Source: CAYXGZ01 sp964464755 (GTDB taxonomy: Bacteria; Planctomycetota; MHYJ01; JACPRB01). Taken from it: a stretch of DNA of 38,081 nt. Shown piece after piece: positions 7,028 through 14,411 of this stretch. A model generated the notes under the pieces. It saw only the letters and a program-made list of their open reading frames with translations. It made no database searches and was not told where the DNA came from. Made by a program: the position numbers and the translations under genes. The stretch is from contig CAYXGZ010000035.1 in the NCBI GenBank assembly GCA_964464755.1, forward strand, positions 1 through 38,081. The letters are read 5' to 3'. Each line of letters starts with the position of its first letter. Within the stretch, counting starts at the first letter, position 1.

Positions 7028-8139
7028 GGCTGCTCTTCGCGGGCGGCGGGACGGGGGGCCACCTCTTCCCGGGCGTGGCGCTGGCGCAGCACCTGCTGCG
7101 GGAGCGGCCCGGGTCGGCGGCCTACTTCCTCTGCACGTCGCGGCCGTTCGACGCGCGCGAGCTGGCGGCGGCGGGGCTCGACCACGAGCCGCTCGCGGCC
7201 CCGAGGCTGCGCGACGGCCTGGCGCTGCCCCTGGCGATGTGGCGCGCGGTGCGGACGGCGGGGGAGCGCCTCCGGCGCTTCCGTCCCGACGTCGTCGTGG
7301 GGCTCGGCGGCTACGGCGCCTTCCCGGCGATCGCCGCCGCGGCGGCCGCGCGGATCCCCTACGTGCTGATGGAGCAGAACGTGCTGCCCGGCCGGGTGAA
7401 CCGGCTGGCGGCGCGCGGGGCGCGGCGCATCTACGCGCAGTGGAGCGAGGCGCGCCGGCACTTCGCGGGGGCCGGGTCGGCCTTCGTGGCGACGGGCAGC
7501 CCGCTGCGCCCGGGGCTCGAGGAGCTCCCGCGCGACGAGGCCCGCCGCCGGCTCGGCGTCGCGGGCGACGGGCCGCTGGTCGGCGTCGTCGGCGGCAGCC
7601 AGGGCGCGGACTCGCTGAACCGCTTCGTCGTCGACGAGCTGCGCGGGCTGGCCGGGATCCGGGTGCTGCACCTCGCGGGGCCGTCGGCGCCGCAGGTGCG
7701 CGCGGCGTACGGCGCGGCGGGCGTGGACGCGCGGGTCGAGGAGTACCGGCGCGACATGGCCGCGGTGTACGGGGCCTGCGACCTCGTCGTCTCGCGGAGC
7801 GGGGCGCTGGCGCTGGCGGAGCTCGCGGCGCTGCGCCGGGCCGCGGTGCTCGTGCCGTTCCCGCACGCGGCGTCGGACCACCAGGCGGAGAACGCGCGCG
7901 TCGTCGCGCGGGCCGGGGCGGCGGCGCTCGTCGACGAGCGCACGGCGCGGCCGGGCGACCTCGCCGCGTGGGTCCGAAAACTGGTGCAGGGCGATCCGGT
8001 TTTCGATAGGATGCGCGCCGTCATTTCCGGATTCGCGCGGCCCGACGCGGCCCGCCGGATCCTGCTGGATCTCGATACATGGCTCCCGAGGCGCAGGGCG
8101 GCATCGCCCATTTGGTCGGCATCGGCGGCATCGGCATGA
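7024..8139 (+). CDS. murG: UDP-GlcNAc:undecaprenyl-PP-MurNAc-pentapeptide GlcNAc transferase
   Basis: 371 aa GT-B (GT28) glycosyltransferase that converts lipid I to lipid II at the inner membrane face. The N-terminal glycine-rich loop GGGTGGHLFPG occupies residues 6-16. GLGGYGAFP about residues 95-103 and EQN about 118-120 follow, then the second domain with GGSQGA about 194-199 and SRSGALALAELAAL about 259-272 (UDP-GlcNAc binding). The GTG start lies in a GTGA overlap with ftsW. The reading frame continues 61 bases into murC, so the last 20 codons are read in both frames; this is unusual but both frames look genuine. Confidence 0.93.
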   Translation: MRLLFAGGGTGGHLFPGVALAQHLLRERPGSAAYFLCTSRPFDARELAAAGLDHEPLAAPRLRDGLALPLAMWRAVRTAGERLRRFRPDVVVGLGGYGAFPAIAAAAAARIPYVLMEQNVLPGRVNRLAARGARRIYAQWSEARRHFAGAGSAFVATGSPLRPGLEELPRDEARRRLGVAGDGPLVGVVGGSQGADSLNRFVVDELRGLAGIRVLHLAGPSAPQVRAAYGAAGVDARVEEYRRDMAAVYGACDLVVSRSGALALAELAALRRAAVLVPFPHAASDHQAENARVVARAGAAALVDERTARPGDLAAWVRKLVQGDPVFDRMRAVISGFARPDAARRILLDLDTWLPRRRAASPIWSASAASA

Positions 8140-9461
8140 GCGGCCTCGCGCGCCTGCTCGTGGCGCGCGGTTACGCCGTGTCCGGCACGGACCTCCACCC
8201 CTCGGAGCTCTCCGACTCCCTCCGCGCGCTGGGCGTCCAGGTCCGCACGGGCCACGCCGCGGAGCACCTGCCGGACGGCTGCACGGTGCTCGTGCGCTCG
8301 GCGGCGGTGCCGGACGACAACCCCGAGGTGGCCGCGGCGCGGGAGCGCGGGATCCAGGTCCTCCACTACGCGCAGATGGTCGGCCGCCTGATGGCGGAGC
8401 GGCAGGGCATCGCCATCGCGGGCTGCCACGGCAAGACGACGACGACGGGCATGATCAGCTGGATCCTGGCGCGCGCGGGCCTCGAGCCCTCGTTCGTCTG
8501 CGGGGGCGTGATCCCGCAGCTCGGCTCGAACGCGGCGCCGGGGAAGGGCCGCCACTTCGTCGCGGAGGCCTGCGAGTTCAACCGCTCGTTCCACCAGCTC
8601 GCGCCGGCCTGCGCGGTGATCACGAACATCGAGGAGGACCACCTCGACTACTACAAGGACCTCGCGGAGATCGTCGAGGCGTTCCGCGAGTTCGCGGCGA
8701 AGCCCGGGCCCGAGGGCCTGGTCATCGGCGGCATCGACAACCCGCACGTGCGCGGGATCCTGAAGGACCTGAAGACCAAGGGCGAGAGCTACTCGCTCGA
8801 GGGCGAGGCGGACTGGACGGCGGCGAAGGTCGTCGTCGAGAAGGGGGCCTGGCGCTTCGAGGTGAAGCGCTACGGGCGGCCCTTCGGCGAGTTCTCGCTG
8901 GCCATCCCCGGGATCCACAACGTGTCCAACGCGCTGGCGGCGATCGCGGCGGCGACCTGGGCGGGCGTGGGGCGGGAGCTGATCCAGCTCTCGCTGTCCG
9001 AGTTCCTCGGGGCGGCCCGCCGCTTCCAGGTGCTCGGCGAGCGCAAGGGCGCGCTGGTGATCGACGACTACGGGCACCACCCGACGGAGATCCAGGCGAC
9101 GCTGAAGGCGGCGCGCGAGCGCTTCCCGGACCGGAAGATCTGGGCCGTGTTCCAGCCGCACCAGCACTCCCGGACGCGGATGTTCCTCAAGGACTTCTCC
9201 CGGAGCTTCGGCGACGCGCACCTCGTGCTCCTGCCGGAGATCTACGCGGCCCGCGACAGCGACGCGGACGTGAAGAAGGTGTCGAGCGCCGACCTGGCGA
9301 AGCTGCTCGACGAGAACGGGAAGGCGGCGCTCTTCCTGCCGACCTTCGACGAGGTCGTGAAGTTCCTCGACGCGAAGGTCGAGCCCTCCTGCGTCATCCT
9401 GACGATCGGCGCGGGCACGGTGGGCGAGATCGGCCGCCGCTTCCTGGCCCTGCCCTCCTAG
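8079..9461 (+). CDS. murC: UDP-N-acetylmuramate--L-alanine ligase
   Basis: 460 aa Mur ligase that adds the first stem-peptide residue, L-Ala, to UDP-MurNAc using ATP. The N-terminal GIGGIGMSGLA (about 14-24) binds the UDP part. The P-loop GCHGKTTTTGM lies about 111-121, NIEEDHLDYY about 187-196, and HNVSNALAAIAAA about 283-295. DDYGHHPTEI about 328-337 is the Mur ligase central/C-terminal signature with the Mg/ATP-contacting His pair. The start 13 residues before GIGG is normal for MurC, even though it lies 61 bases inside murG. It ends 119 bases before murB, a gap holding two candidate promoters. Confidence 0.95.
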   Translation: MAPEAQGGIAHLVGIGGIGMSGLARLLVARGYAVSGTDLHPSELSDSLRALGVQVRTGHAAEHLPDGCTVLVRSAAVPDDNPEVAAARERGIQVLHYAQMVGRLMAERQGIAIAGCHGKTTTTGMISWILARAGLEPSFVCGGVIPQLGSNAAPGKGRHFVAEACEFNRSFHQLAPACAVITNIEEDHLDYYKDLAEIVEAFREFAAKPGPEGLVIGGIDNPHVRGILKDLKTKGESYSLEGEADWTAAKVVVEKGAWRFEVKRYGRPFGEFSLAIPGIHNVSNALAAIAAATWAGVGRELIQLSLSEFLGAARRFQVLGERKGALVIDDYGHHPTEIQATLKAARERFPDRKIWAVFQPHQHSRTRMFLKDFSRSFGDAHLVLLPEIYAARDSDADVKKVSSADLAKLLDENGKAALFLPTFDEVVKFLDAKVEPSCVILTIGAGTVGEIGRRFLALPS

Positions 9462-9475
9462 CCCCCCGAACCCCC

Positions 9476-9503
9476 TCAACGAAATCCGCCGATCCGCCGA
9501 TAT
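9476..9503 (+). promoter_or_regulatory. FliA/sigma-28-like promoter upstream of murB
   Basis: TCAAC at 9476-9480, 15 bases, then GCCGATAT at 9496-9503. A second partial copy, GCCGATCC, sits at 9488-9495 inside the spacer. The site lies 77 bases before the murB GTG and just upstream of an AT-rich sigma-70-type promoter and operator. Confidence 0.5.
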
Positions 9504-9508
9504 CTTAT

Positions 9509-9540
9509 TTGTAGTTTACAGATTGTAGTTTATAATCTGT
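9509..9540 (+). promoter_or_regulatory. AT-rich promoter/operator of murB: direct and inverted repeats over a perfect TATAAT
   Basis: TTGTAGTTTA occurs twice, at 9509-9518 and 9523-9532. ACAGATT (9518-9524) and AATCTGT (9534-9540) form a perfect inverted repeat with a 9-base centre. TATAAT at 9531-9536 lies inside it, with TTGTAG 16 bases upstream as a possible -35. TACAGATTGTA (9517-9527) is a further small palindrome, reminiscent of TACA-N-TGTA operators of BlaI/CopY-type repressors. The low-GC island stands out sharply from its surroundings. A repressor site over the murB-ddl promoter is inferred; the repressor is unknown. Confidence 0.6.
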
Positions 9541-9580
9541 CGCGTCCGCGTCGTCGGGTGAGAGGGAGAGGGGGATCCGC

Positions 9581-10477
9581 GTGCCGGCCGTCGCCGCCTT
9601 CGAGGCGTACCTCCGCGAGCATCGAATCGCCGCGCTCCCCGACCGCCCGCTGGCCCCCGCGACCACCTTCCGCATCGGCGGGCCCGCCCGCTGGCTCGTC
9701 CGGCCCTCCGACGCGGCCGGGCTCTCCGGCGCCCTCGCCGCGGCCCGCGAGTGCGACGTCCCCGTGAAGATCCTCGGCGGCGGCTCCAACCTCCTCGTCG
9801 GCGACGCGGGGGTGGACGGCGCCGTCTTCCGCCTCGCCGACCTGCGCCGCGTCTCGATCCGGCCCTCCGGCGAGGTCGAGGTCGAGGGCGGCGTCAACCT
9901 GCCCGGCCTGGTCCGCGCCACCGTCGACGCCGGGCTCGCGGGCCTCGAGGGCCTCGCGGGCATCCCCGGCAGCGTCGCCGGCGCGCTCGTCATGAACGCG
10001 GGCGGCAAGCACTCCGAGATCTGCAGCGCCGTGCGCTGGGTCGACGTCCTCGAGCCCGACGGCTCGCCCCGCCGCCTCTCGCGCGAGGAGGCGGGCTTCC
10101 GCTACCGCGGCTCCGAGCTCCGGGGCCGCATCGTCGTCGGCGCGGGCCTGCGCCTCGAGCCCGGCGACCGCGCGGCGCTCCGCGCCCGCCACGACTCCAT
10201 CCTCGCCGACAAGCGGGCCAGCCAGCCCATGGGCCGCCCCAACGCGGGCTGCATCTTCAAGAACCCGCCGGGCGAGCGGGCCGGCCGCCTCATCGACGGC
10301 TGCGGCCTCAAGGGCGCCCGCGAGGGCGGCGCGTCCGTCTCCACGCTCCACGCGAACTTCATCCTCAACGAGGGCCGGGCGCTCGCCGCGGACGTCCTGC
10401 GGCTGGTGGACCGCATCCGCGACGCGGTCCGCTCGCGCGCCGGCCTGGAGCTCGAACTGGAAATCCTGACCTGGTGA
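9581..10477 (+). CDS. murB: UDP-N-acetylenolpyruvoylglucosamine reductase
   Basis: 298 aa FAD enzyme that reduces enolpyruvyl-UDP-GlcNAc to UDP-MurNAc with NADPH. TTFRIGGPARWLVRP about residues 28-42 and KILGGGSNLLVGD about 64-76 form the FAD-binding front. GIPGSVAGALVMNAGG about 127-142 is the FAD pyrophosphate loop. NAGCIFKNP about 223-231 carries the proton donor, here Cys where many MurBs have Ser. The length and the absence of the extra C-terminal fold insert indicate a type II MurB. GTG start after a purine-rich AGAGGGAGAGGGGG ribosome site. ddl starts 9 bases downstream. Confidence 0.94.
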   Translation: MPAVAAFEAYLREHRIAALPDRPLAPATTFRIGGPARWLVRPSDAAGLSGALAAARECDVPVKILGGGSNLLVGDAGVDGAVFRLADLRRVSIRPSGEVEVEGGVNLPGLVRATVDAGLAGLEGLAGIPGSVAGALVMNAGGKHSEICSAVRWVDVLEPDGSPRRLSREEAGFRYRGSELRGRIVVGAGLRLEPGDRAALRARHDSILADKRASQPMGRPNAGCIFKNPPGERAGRLIDGCGLKGAREGGASVSTLHANFILNEGRALAADVLRLVDRIRDAVRSRAGLELELEILTW

Positions 10478-10486
10478 GGTGACCCC

Positions 10487-11446
10487 ATGTCCACGCCCCT
10501 GCACGTCGCCGTCCTGATGGGCGGCTCGTCCTCCGAGCGCGAGATCTCGCTGAAGTCCGGCCACGGCGTCGCCGCCGCGCTGCGCCAGGTCGGCCACGAC
10601 GTCGCCGAGATCGACGTCCGCGCCGAGGACGGCTCCGAGCTCGACGGCCGCCGCGTCGACGCGTGCTTCATCGCCCTCCACGGCCGCTTCGGAGAGGACG
10701 GCCAGCTCCAGCGCCTCCTCGAGCAGCGCGGGATCCCCTACACGGGCAGCGGCCCGGTCGCCAGCCGCCTCGCGATGGACAAGCTCGAGGCCAAGCGCCG
10801 CTTCCTCCGCGCCGGGATCGACACGCCCGCCTACCAGGTCCTCTCGCAGGGCGACGGCATCGACGTCCTCGAGCAGTGCGGCCAGTCGCTCGGGTACCCC
10901 GTGATCGTCAAGCCGCGCGCCGACGGGTCCAGCGTCGGCGTGTCCCTCCACCGCGACCGCACCACGCTCGCCGCGGGCGCCGCCGAGGCCCTCAAGTCCG
11001 GCCGCACCGCCCTCATGGAGCAGTTCATCGAGGGCCGCGAGATGACCGTCGCGATCCTCGACGACCAGCCGCTGCCCATCGTCGAGCTCCATCCCAAGAG
11101 CGAGTTCTTCGACTACAAGGCGAAGTACGCCGACCCCGACACGGGCTACCTCGTCGACCCGCCGCTCTCGCGGCGCGACCGCTCCGCGATCCAGGCGGCC
11201 GCGCTGCGCGCGCACCGCGCGCTGGGCTGCGAGGGGGCGAGCCGCGTCGACGTGATCTTCACGCCCCGGCACGTCGTCCAGGTCCTCGAGGTCAACACGA
11301 TCCCGGGGATGACCGAGCGCAGCCTCCTGCCCCGGGCCGCCGCGGCCGCGGGGATCTCGTACCCCGCGCTCTGCGACCGGCTCGTCCAGCTCGCCTTCCG
11401 GCGCCGCCGGGAGACCGGGGGCTGGGTCGCCGCCGCGCTCTTGTAG
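10487..11446 (+). CDS. ddl: D-alanine--D-alanine ligase
   Basis: 319 aa ATP-grasp enzyme joining two D-Ala for the pentapeptide end. MGGSSSEREISLKSG about residues 9-23 is the family N-terminal signature. ALHGRFGEDGQLQ about 64-76, VKPRADGSSVGVS about 141-153, and EQFIEGREMTVAI about 178-190 follow. DYKAKY is the flexible loop over the active site, and EVNTIPGMTERSLLP about 268-282 holds the Mg-binding Glu and Asn plus the C-terminal motif. The length is standard. It follows murB by 9 bases with GAGGTGA as ribosome site and is followed after 67 bases by ftsQ, which has its own putative promoter. Confidence 0.95.
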   Translation: MSTPLHVAVLMGGSSSEREISLKSGHGVAAALRQVGHDVAEIDVRAEDGSELDGRRVDACFIALHGRFGEDGQLQRLLEQRGIPYTGSGPVASRLAMDKLEAKRRFLRAGIDTPAYQVLSQGDGIDVLEQCGQSLGYPVIVKPRADGSSVGVSLHRDRTTLAAGAAEALKSGRTALMEQFIEGREMTVAILDDQPLPIVELHPKSEFFDYKAKYADPDTGYLVDPPLSRRDRSAIQAAALRAHRALGCEGASRVDVIFTPRHVVQVLEVNTIPGMTERSLLPRAAAAAGISYPALCDRLVQLAFRRRRETGGWVAAALL

Positions 11447-11447
11447 C

Positions 11448-11475
11448 TGAAGTTCCGTCCGCGGATCGCCGATAC
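11448..11475 (+). promoter_or_regulatory. FliA/sigma-28-like promoter upstream of ftsQ
   Basis: TGAAG at 11448-11452 begins one base after the ddl stop codon. It is followed by 15 bases and GCCGATAC at 11468-11475, 38 bases before the ftsQ ATG. No sigma-70-like -10 box is visible in this 67-base gap. Confidence 0.55.
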
Positions 11476-11513
11476 ACTCCCGGAGGCGGGGATACCGTCT
11501 CGAGGGGAGGAAC

Positions 11514-12449
11514 ATGGCCTCGGTCGCCCGTCGTTGGCTCGCCCTCGCCGTCCAGGCGGCGAAGGCCGCCGCCCCCCGGGCGAAGCGGGGCTGGGCCTGG
11601 GCGAAGGAGCACCGGGCCGCGATCGGCCGCGCGGGGGCCCACCTCGGCCTCGTCGGCTCGTTCGCCTTCCTCGTCCTGCTCGTGCACCGCGCCGTCTACT
11701 CCGCCCTGTCCACCTCGCCGCGCTACCGCCTCCCCGAGTCCACCGCCCGCGTGGCCCCGACCTGGGCCGACGGCGCGGGGGCCGAGGGCGTCGTCACGAT
11801 CCCCGCGGGGGGCCTCGGGCTCTTCGACGAGGGCCTCGTCGCGCGCGTCGCGGAGAGCTTCGAGAGCAACCCCTGGGTCCGCCGCGTCACCTCCGTCGAG
11901 CGCTGCTACCCGGACCAGGTCCGCGTGAAGTTCGAGATGCGCGTCCCGCGCCTCGCCGTGCGCCGGTCCGAGGGCGCCGTGCTCGTCGACGCGGACGGCG
12001 TCCGGCTCCCGGGGATCCACGGCCGCATCCCCCCGGGCGTCCTCGAGGTCACGGGCGTGGCCAGCGCCGCCCCCGGCTCCGGCCGCCGCTGGGAGCAGCC
12101 CGAGATCGCCTCCGCGCTCGAGATGGCCTCGCTCGTCGAGGGCGAGGGCCTCCTCCGCCGCTTCGGCATCCGCGCCGTCGACGTCGCGAACCTCAACGGC
12201 CGGCGCACGCCGCGCGAGGCCGAGATCGCCCTGCAGGCCGCGTCGGGCGCCTGGATCGCCTGGGGCCGCTCGCCCTCCTCGACGCGCTACGGCGAGCCGA
12301 GCGTCCCGGAGAAGCTGGACAACCTCCGCCTCGCGGCGGAAAACTACCCGAACCTCGAGGGCCTGGCCTCCGTCAAGGTGCACCAGCGCGGCTCGCCCCG
12401 CTGCGTCACCGCGGGGCCCGACCTGGCGAAGAAGCCGCCGCGGAGATAG
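11514..12449 (+). CDS. ftsQ: FtsQ/DivIB-like cell-division protein
   Basis: 311 aa. A basic cytoplasmic N-terminus (about 1-40), one transmembrane helix (about 42-60), then a periplasmic POTRA-like region (GLFDEGLVARVAESFESNPWVRRV, about 103-126) and the FtsQ beta domain with a VDADGVRLPG stretch about 160-169. FtsQ links early and late divisome proteins at the inner membrane. Sequence conservation is low as usual for the family; identity rests on topology, the POTRA motif and the position after murB-ddl. ftsA and ftsZ, which normally follow, are absent. Ribosome site GAGGGGAGG lies 4 bases before the ATG. Confidence 0.8.
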   Translation: MASVARRWLALAVQAAKAAAPRAKRGWAWAKEHRAAIGRAGAHLGLVGSFAFLVLLVHRAVYSALSTSPRYRLPESTARVAPTWADGAGAEGVVTIPAGGLGLFDEGLVARVAESFESNPWVRRVTSVERCYPDQVRVKFEMRVPRLAVRRSEGAVLVDADGVRLPGIHGRIPPGVLEVTGVASAAPGSGRRWEQPEIASALEMASLVEGEGLLRRFGIRAVDVANLNGRRTPREAEIALQAASGAWIAWGRSPSSTRYGEPSVPEKLDNLRLAAENYPNLEGLASVKVHQRGSPRCVTAGPDLAKKPPRR

Positions 12450-12452
12450 CCG

Positions 12453-13130
12453 ATGAAGCTCGACGTCCCCCGGGCGGTCGTCCTCCACGTCCTCTGGGCG
12501 GCCTGCCTCGCCGGCGCCCTCCTCGTGGGGGCGGGGGGGCTCCTCCCGTTCCGCCTCGGCGCCGCGGGACCCGACCAGGCGCTCGCCCTCGTCGTGCACG
12601 CCGAGCTCTTCTTCGTGATCTTCGTCTGGCCGCTGTTCATCCCGCGGATCCTGACGGCCCGCGAGGGAGGGCCCGCCGCGTGGGGCGAGGGCCATCTCCT
12701 CGGCGCCCAGGTCCTGCTGCTCCTCGTCGTCGCGCTGCCCGTGGCCCTCGTCGGCCAGGACCTCGCGGACGCGGAGGTCTCGGCGCTGTTCCGGGGCCAG
12801 GTCATGGTCCTCGGCCTCGGCTTCTTCGTGACGGCGCTCCACGACGCGCTCGGGGCCGCCCGCGTGCGCCGCGGCTACTTCCTCGGCGCGTTCCTCGCCT
12901 CGGCCCTCCTGCCGTTCCTCGGCTACCTCTCGATCGAGTTCGGCGTCGGCTCCGGTCTCGGCTTCCTCGCGGCCGTGTCGCCCTTCTGGGGCGCCGCGCA
13001 GCTCGCCCCGGGCGCCGCGCTCGGCTGGGCCCCCCTGGTCCAGTCCGCGATCTTCGGCGTCCTCGCCCTCGGGCTCTTCGCCGCCGCGCCGTTCCTGCGG
13101 CGGGTGGACGCCCCCGCGACCCCGGGCTAA
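12453..13130 (+). CDS. Predicted six-helix integral membrane protein, unknown function
   Basis: 225 aa, not recognised. By eye there are about six hydrophobic helices: roughly 10-32, 43-66, 81-100, 112-130, 142-172 and 188-212. The loops are short, and there is no signal peptide cleavage site, nucleotide motif or conserved metal cluster. The pattern resembles small permease-like or ABC-2-type membrane subunits but nothing specific can be claimed. The ATG comes 3 bases after the ftsQ stop, so it is probably cotranscribed with ftsQ. The downstream gene starts 9 bases on and also encodes a membrane protein, so the two may work together. Confidence 0.7.
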   Translation: MKLDVPRAVVLHVLWAACLAGALLVGAGGLLPFRLGAAGPDQALALVVHAELFFVIFVWPLFIPRILTAREGGPAAWGEGHLLGAQVLLLLVVALPVALVGQDLADAEVSALFRGQVMVLGLGFFVTALHDALGAARVRRGYFLGAFLASALLPFLGYLSIEFGVGSGLGFLAAVSPFWGAAQLAPGAALGWAPLVQSAIFGVLALGLFAAAPFLRRVDAPATPG

Positions 13131-13133
13131 GAT
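13128..13133 (+). promoter_or_regulatory. Possible leaderless promoter (-10 TAAGAT) of the gene at 13140
   Basis: TAAGAT overlaps the stop codon of the preceding gene and ends 6 bases before the GTG start. TGGACG, 17 bases upstream, is a fair -35. No Shine-Dalgarno fits between, which favours leaderless initiation, or readthrough from upstream. Confidence 0.35.
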
Positions 13134-13139
13134 CGGGGC

Positions 13140-14411
13140 GTGGTCCCCGCCCTCCTCCTCGCCGCGCTCCTGCTCCAGGACGGCCCCGCGATCGAGTCCG
13201 TGACGCCCCTCGCCGGCGGCGCCGCCCGCTCGGGCTGCTGGCTCCCCCTCGTCGTCAAGCTCCGCTCCCCGGCCGCGTTCGAGGGCGCGCTCTCGGCCTC
13301 CGCCGACGCCGGCACGACCTGCACCCGGCCCGTGAAGCTCGAGGCCGGCGCGGGCGCCGAGATCCTCCTGCCCGCCCTGGTCCGCTTCACCGACGCCCGG
13401 GTCCTGGTGACGCTCTCGCGCGGCGGCGTCGAGGTCGCGCGCAAGGAGCTCGGGGTGCCGCTGGTCTTCCTGTCGGAGCGCGACCGCCTCGTGCTCGTGG
13501 ACTCGCGCCTCCCCGAGGCGGACGAGCTGCACGGCAAGTCCACGCCGGCGCCCCGGGACGGCATCACGCTGCGGATGTTCCGCTCCGACGCGTCGCGCTG
13601 GGAGGAGGCGGCGGCGCTGGGCGTGCTCGACGCCGCGGACGCGGCCTGGCCCTCGGAGGAGCGGAGCTCCGTCGCGCTGGGGACCTGGCGCATCCTGGGC
13701 GGGCGCGTGGTCCGGTCGCCGCGGGACGAGGTGCCCGGGCTGGCGCGCTGGGAACTCGTGGAGCCGAAGACCGCGGGCCTGCGCACGCGGGACGCCTGGA
13801 TCGACTCGAAGCGGGACGCGGCGCTGCTGTTCGCGTCGGCGTGGGCCTTCGGGATCCTGGTCGCGGGCGTGACGGCGTGGACGCGGAAGCTGGGGGCGAA
13901 GGGCTTCGCGGCCGGGCTGCTCCTCGTGAGCGTCGCGTTCGTCGCCGCGTACGCGGGCCTCTTCCCGAAGGGCGACCTCGGCGTCGACGCGCGGCAGGCG
14001 GCCTGGGCCTCGCCCGAGGGCGGGGCGCTGATCTCGCTGCACCAGGTGCGGGCGCCGGGCGCGCCGAGGGAGTTCCGGATGGGGCGGCTGCCGAAGCCCG
14101 TGTACGGGACCGCCACCGAGGCGAACCAGGGGCGCGTGGACCTCGAGGAGTCGGGCGGCGGGTGGACCGTGCGGGCGCTGACGCCGCTGGATCGCGTCGC
14201 GTTCCTGACGGTGGCCCCCGCGTCGCTCGTCGCGCCGACGGGCGCGGGCGTCACGGTCCCGGCGGCGTTCGTGGAGCTGGTCCGGAGGGGTGGCGACGCG
14301 CTGCGGATCGAGGGCCGGCCGCCGGCCGAGGCGCACGCGGTGGACGTGTCGTCGCCCGAGCTGGTGGAGCGCCGGGTGCTGGTGCTCGTGAACGCGAGGA
14401 GGAACCCATGA
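13140..14411 (+). CDS. Membrane protein with extracytoplasmic beta-rich domains, unknown function
   Basis: 423 aa, not recognised. Residues 1-12 form a short hydrophobic signal-like start. Residues 15-215 look beta-rich and probably extracytoplasmic. Two transmembrane helices lie about 226-246 and 256-276, joined by a basic loop. The C-terminal 140 residues are again beta-rich. The layout of N-terminal domain, two helices and C-terminal domain fits a structural or assembly factor more than an enzyme. GTG start; no ribosome site, but a TAAGAT box ends 6 bases upstream. Its TGA overlaps the ATG of the alkyltransferase gene, so these are translationally coupled. Confidence 0.65.
   Translation: MVPALLLAALLLQDGPAIESVTPLAGGAARSGCWLPLVVKLRSPAAFEGALSASADAGTTCTRPVKLEAGAGAEILLPALVRFTDARVLVTLSRGGVEVARKELGVPLVFLSERDRLVLVDSRLPEADELHGKSTPAPRDGITLRMFRSDASRWEEAAALGVLDAADAAWPSEERSSVALGTWRILGGRVVRSPRDEVPGLARWELVEPKTAGLRTRDAWIDSKRDAALLFASAWAFGILVAGVTAWTRKLGAKGFAAGLLLVSVAFVAAYAGLFPKGDLGVDARQAAWASPEGGALISLHQVRAPGAPREFRMGRLPKPVYGTATEANQGRVDLEESGGGWTVRALTPLDRVAFLTVAPASLVAPTGAGVTVPAAFVELVRRGGDALRIEGRPPAEAHAVDVSSPELVERRVLVLVNARRNP

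Noticed and set aside
9488..9495. Second GCCGAT (GCCGATCC) next to the murB site
   Set aside because: It departs from GCCGATA and no pentamer of the right kind lies 20 bases upstream; it is probably part of a local GC repeat.
12449..12456. GCCGATGA at the ftsQ/12453 gene junction
   Set aside because: It comprises the stop-start junction itself and cannot act as a promoter for the gene whose ATG it contains.
11292..14336. Open minus-strand frame of over 1000 codons
   Set aside because: Arg/Pro/Gly-rich shadow produced by the high-GC third positions of ftsQ and the two membrane-protein genes; no domain is visible.
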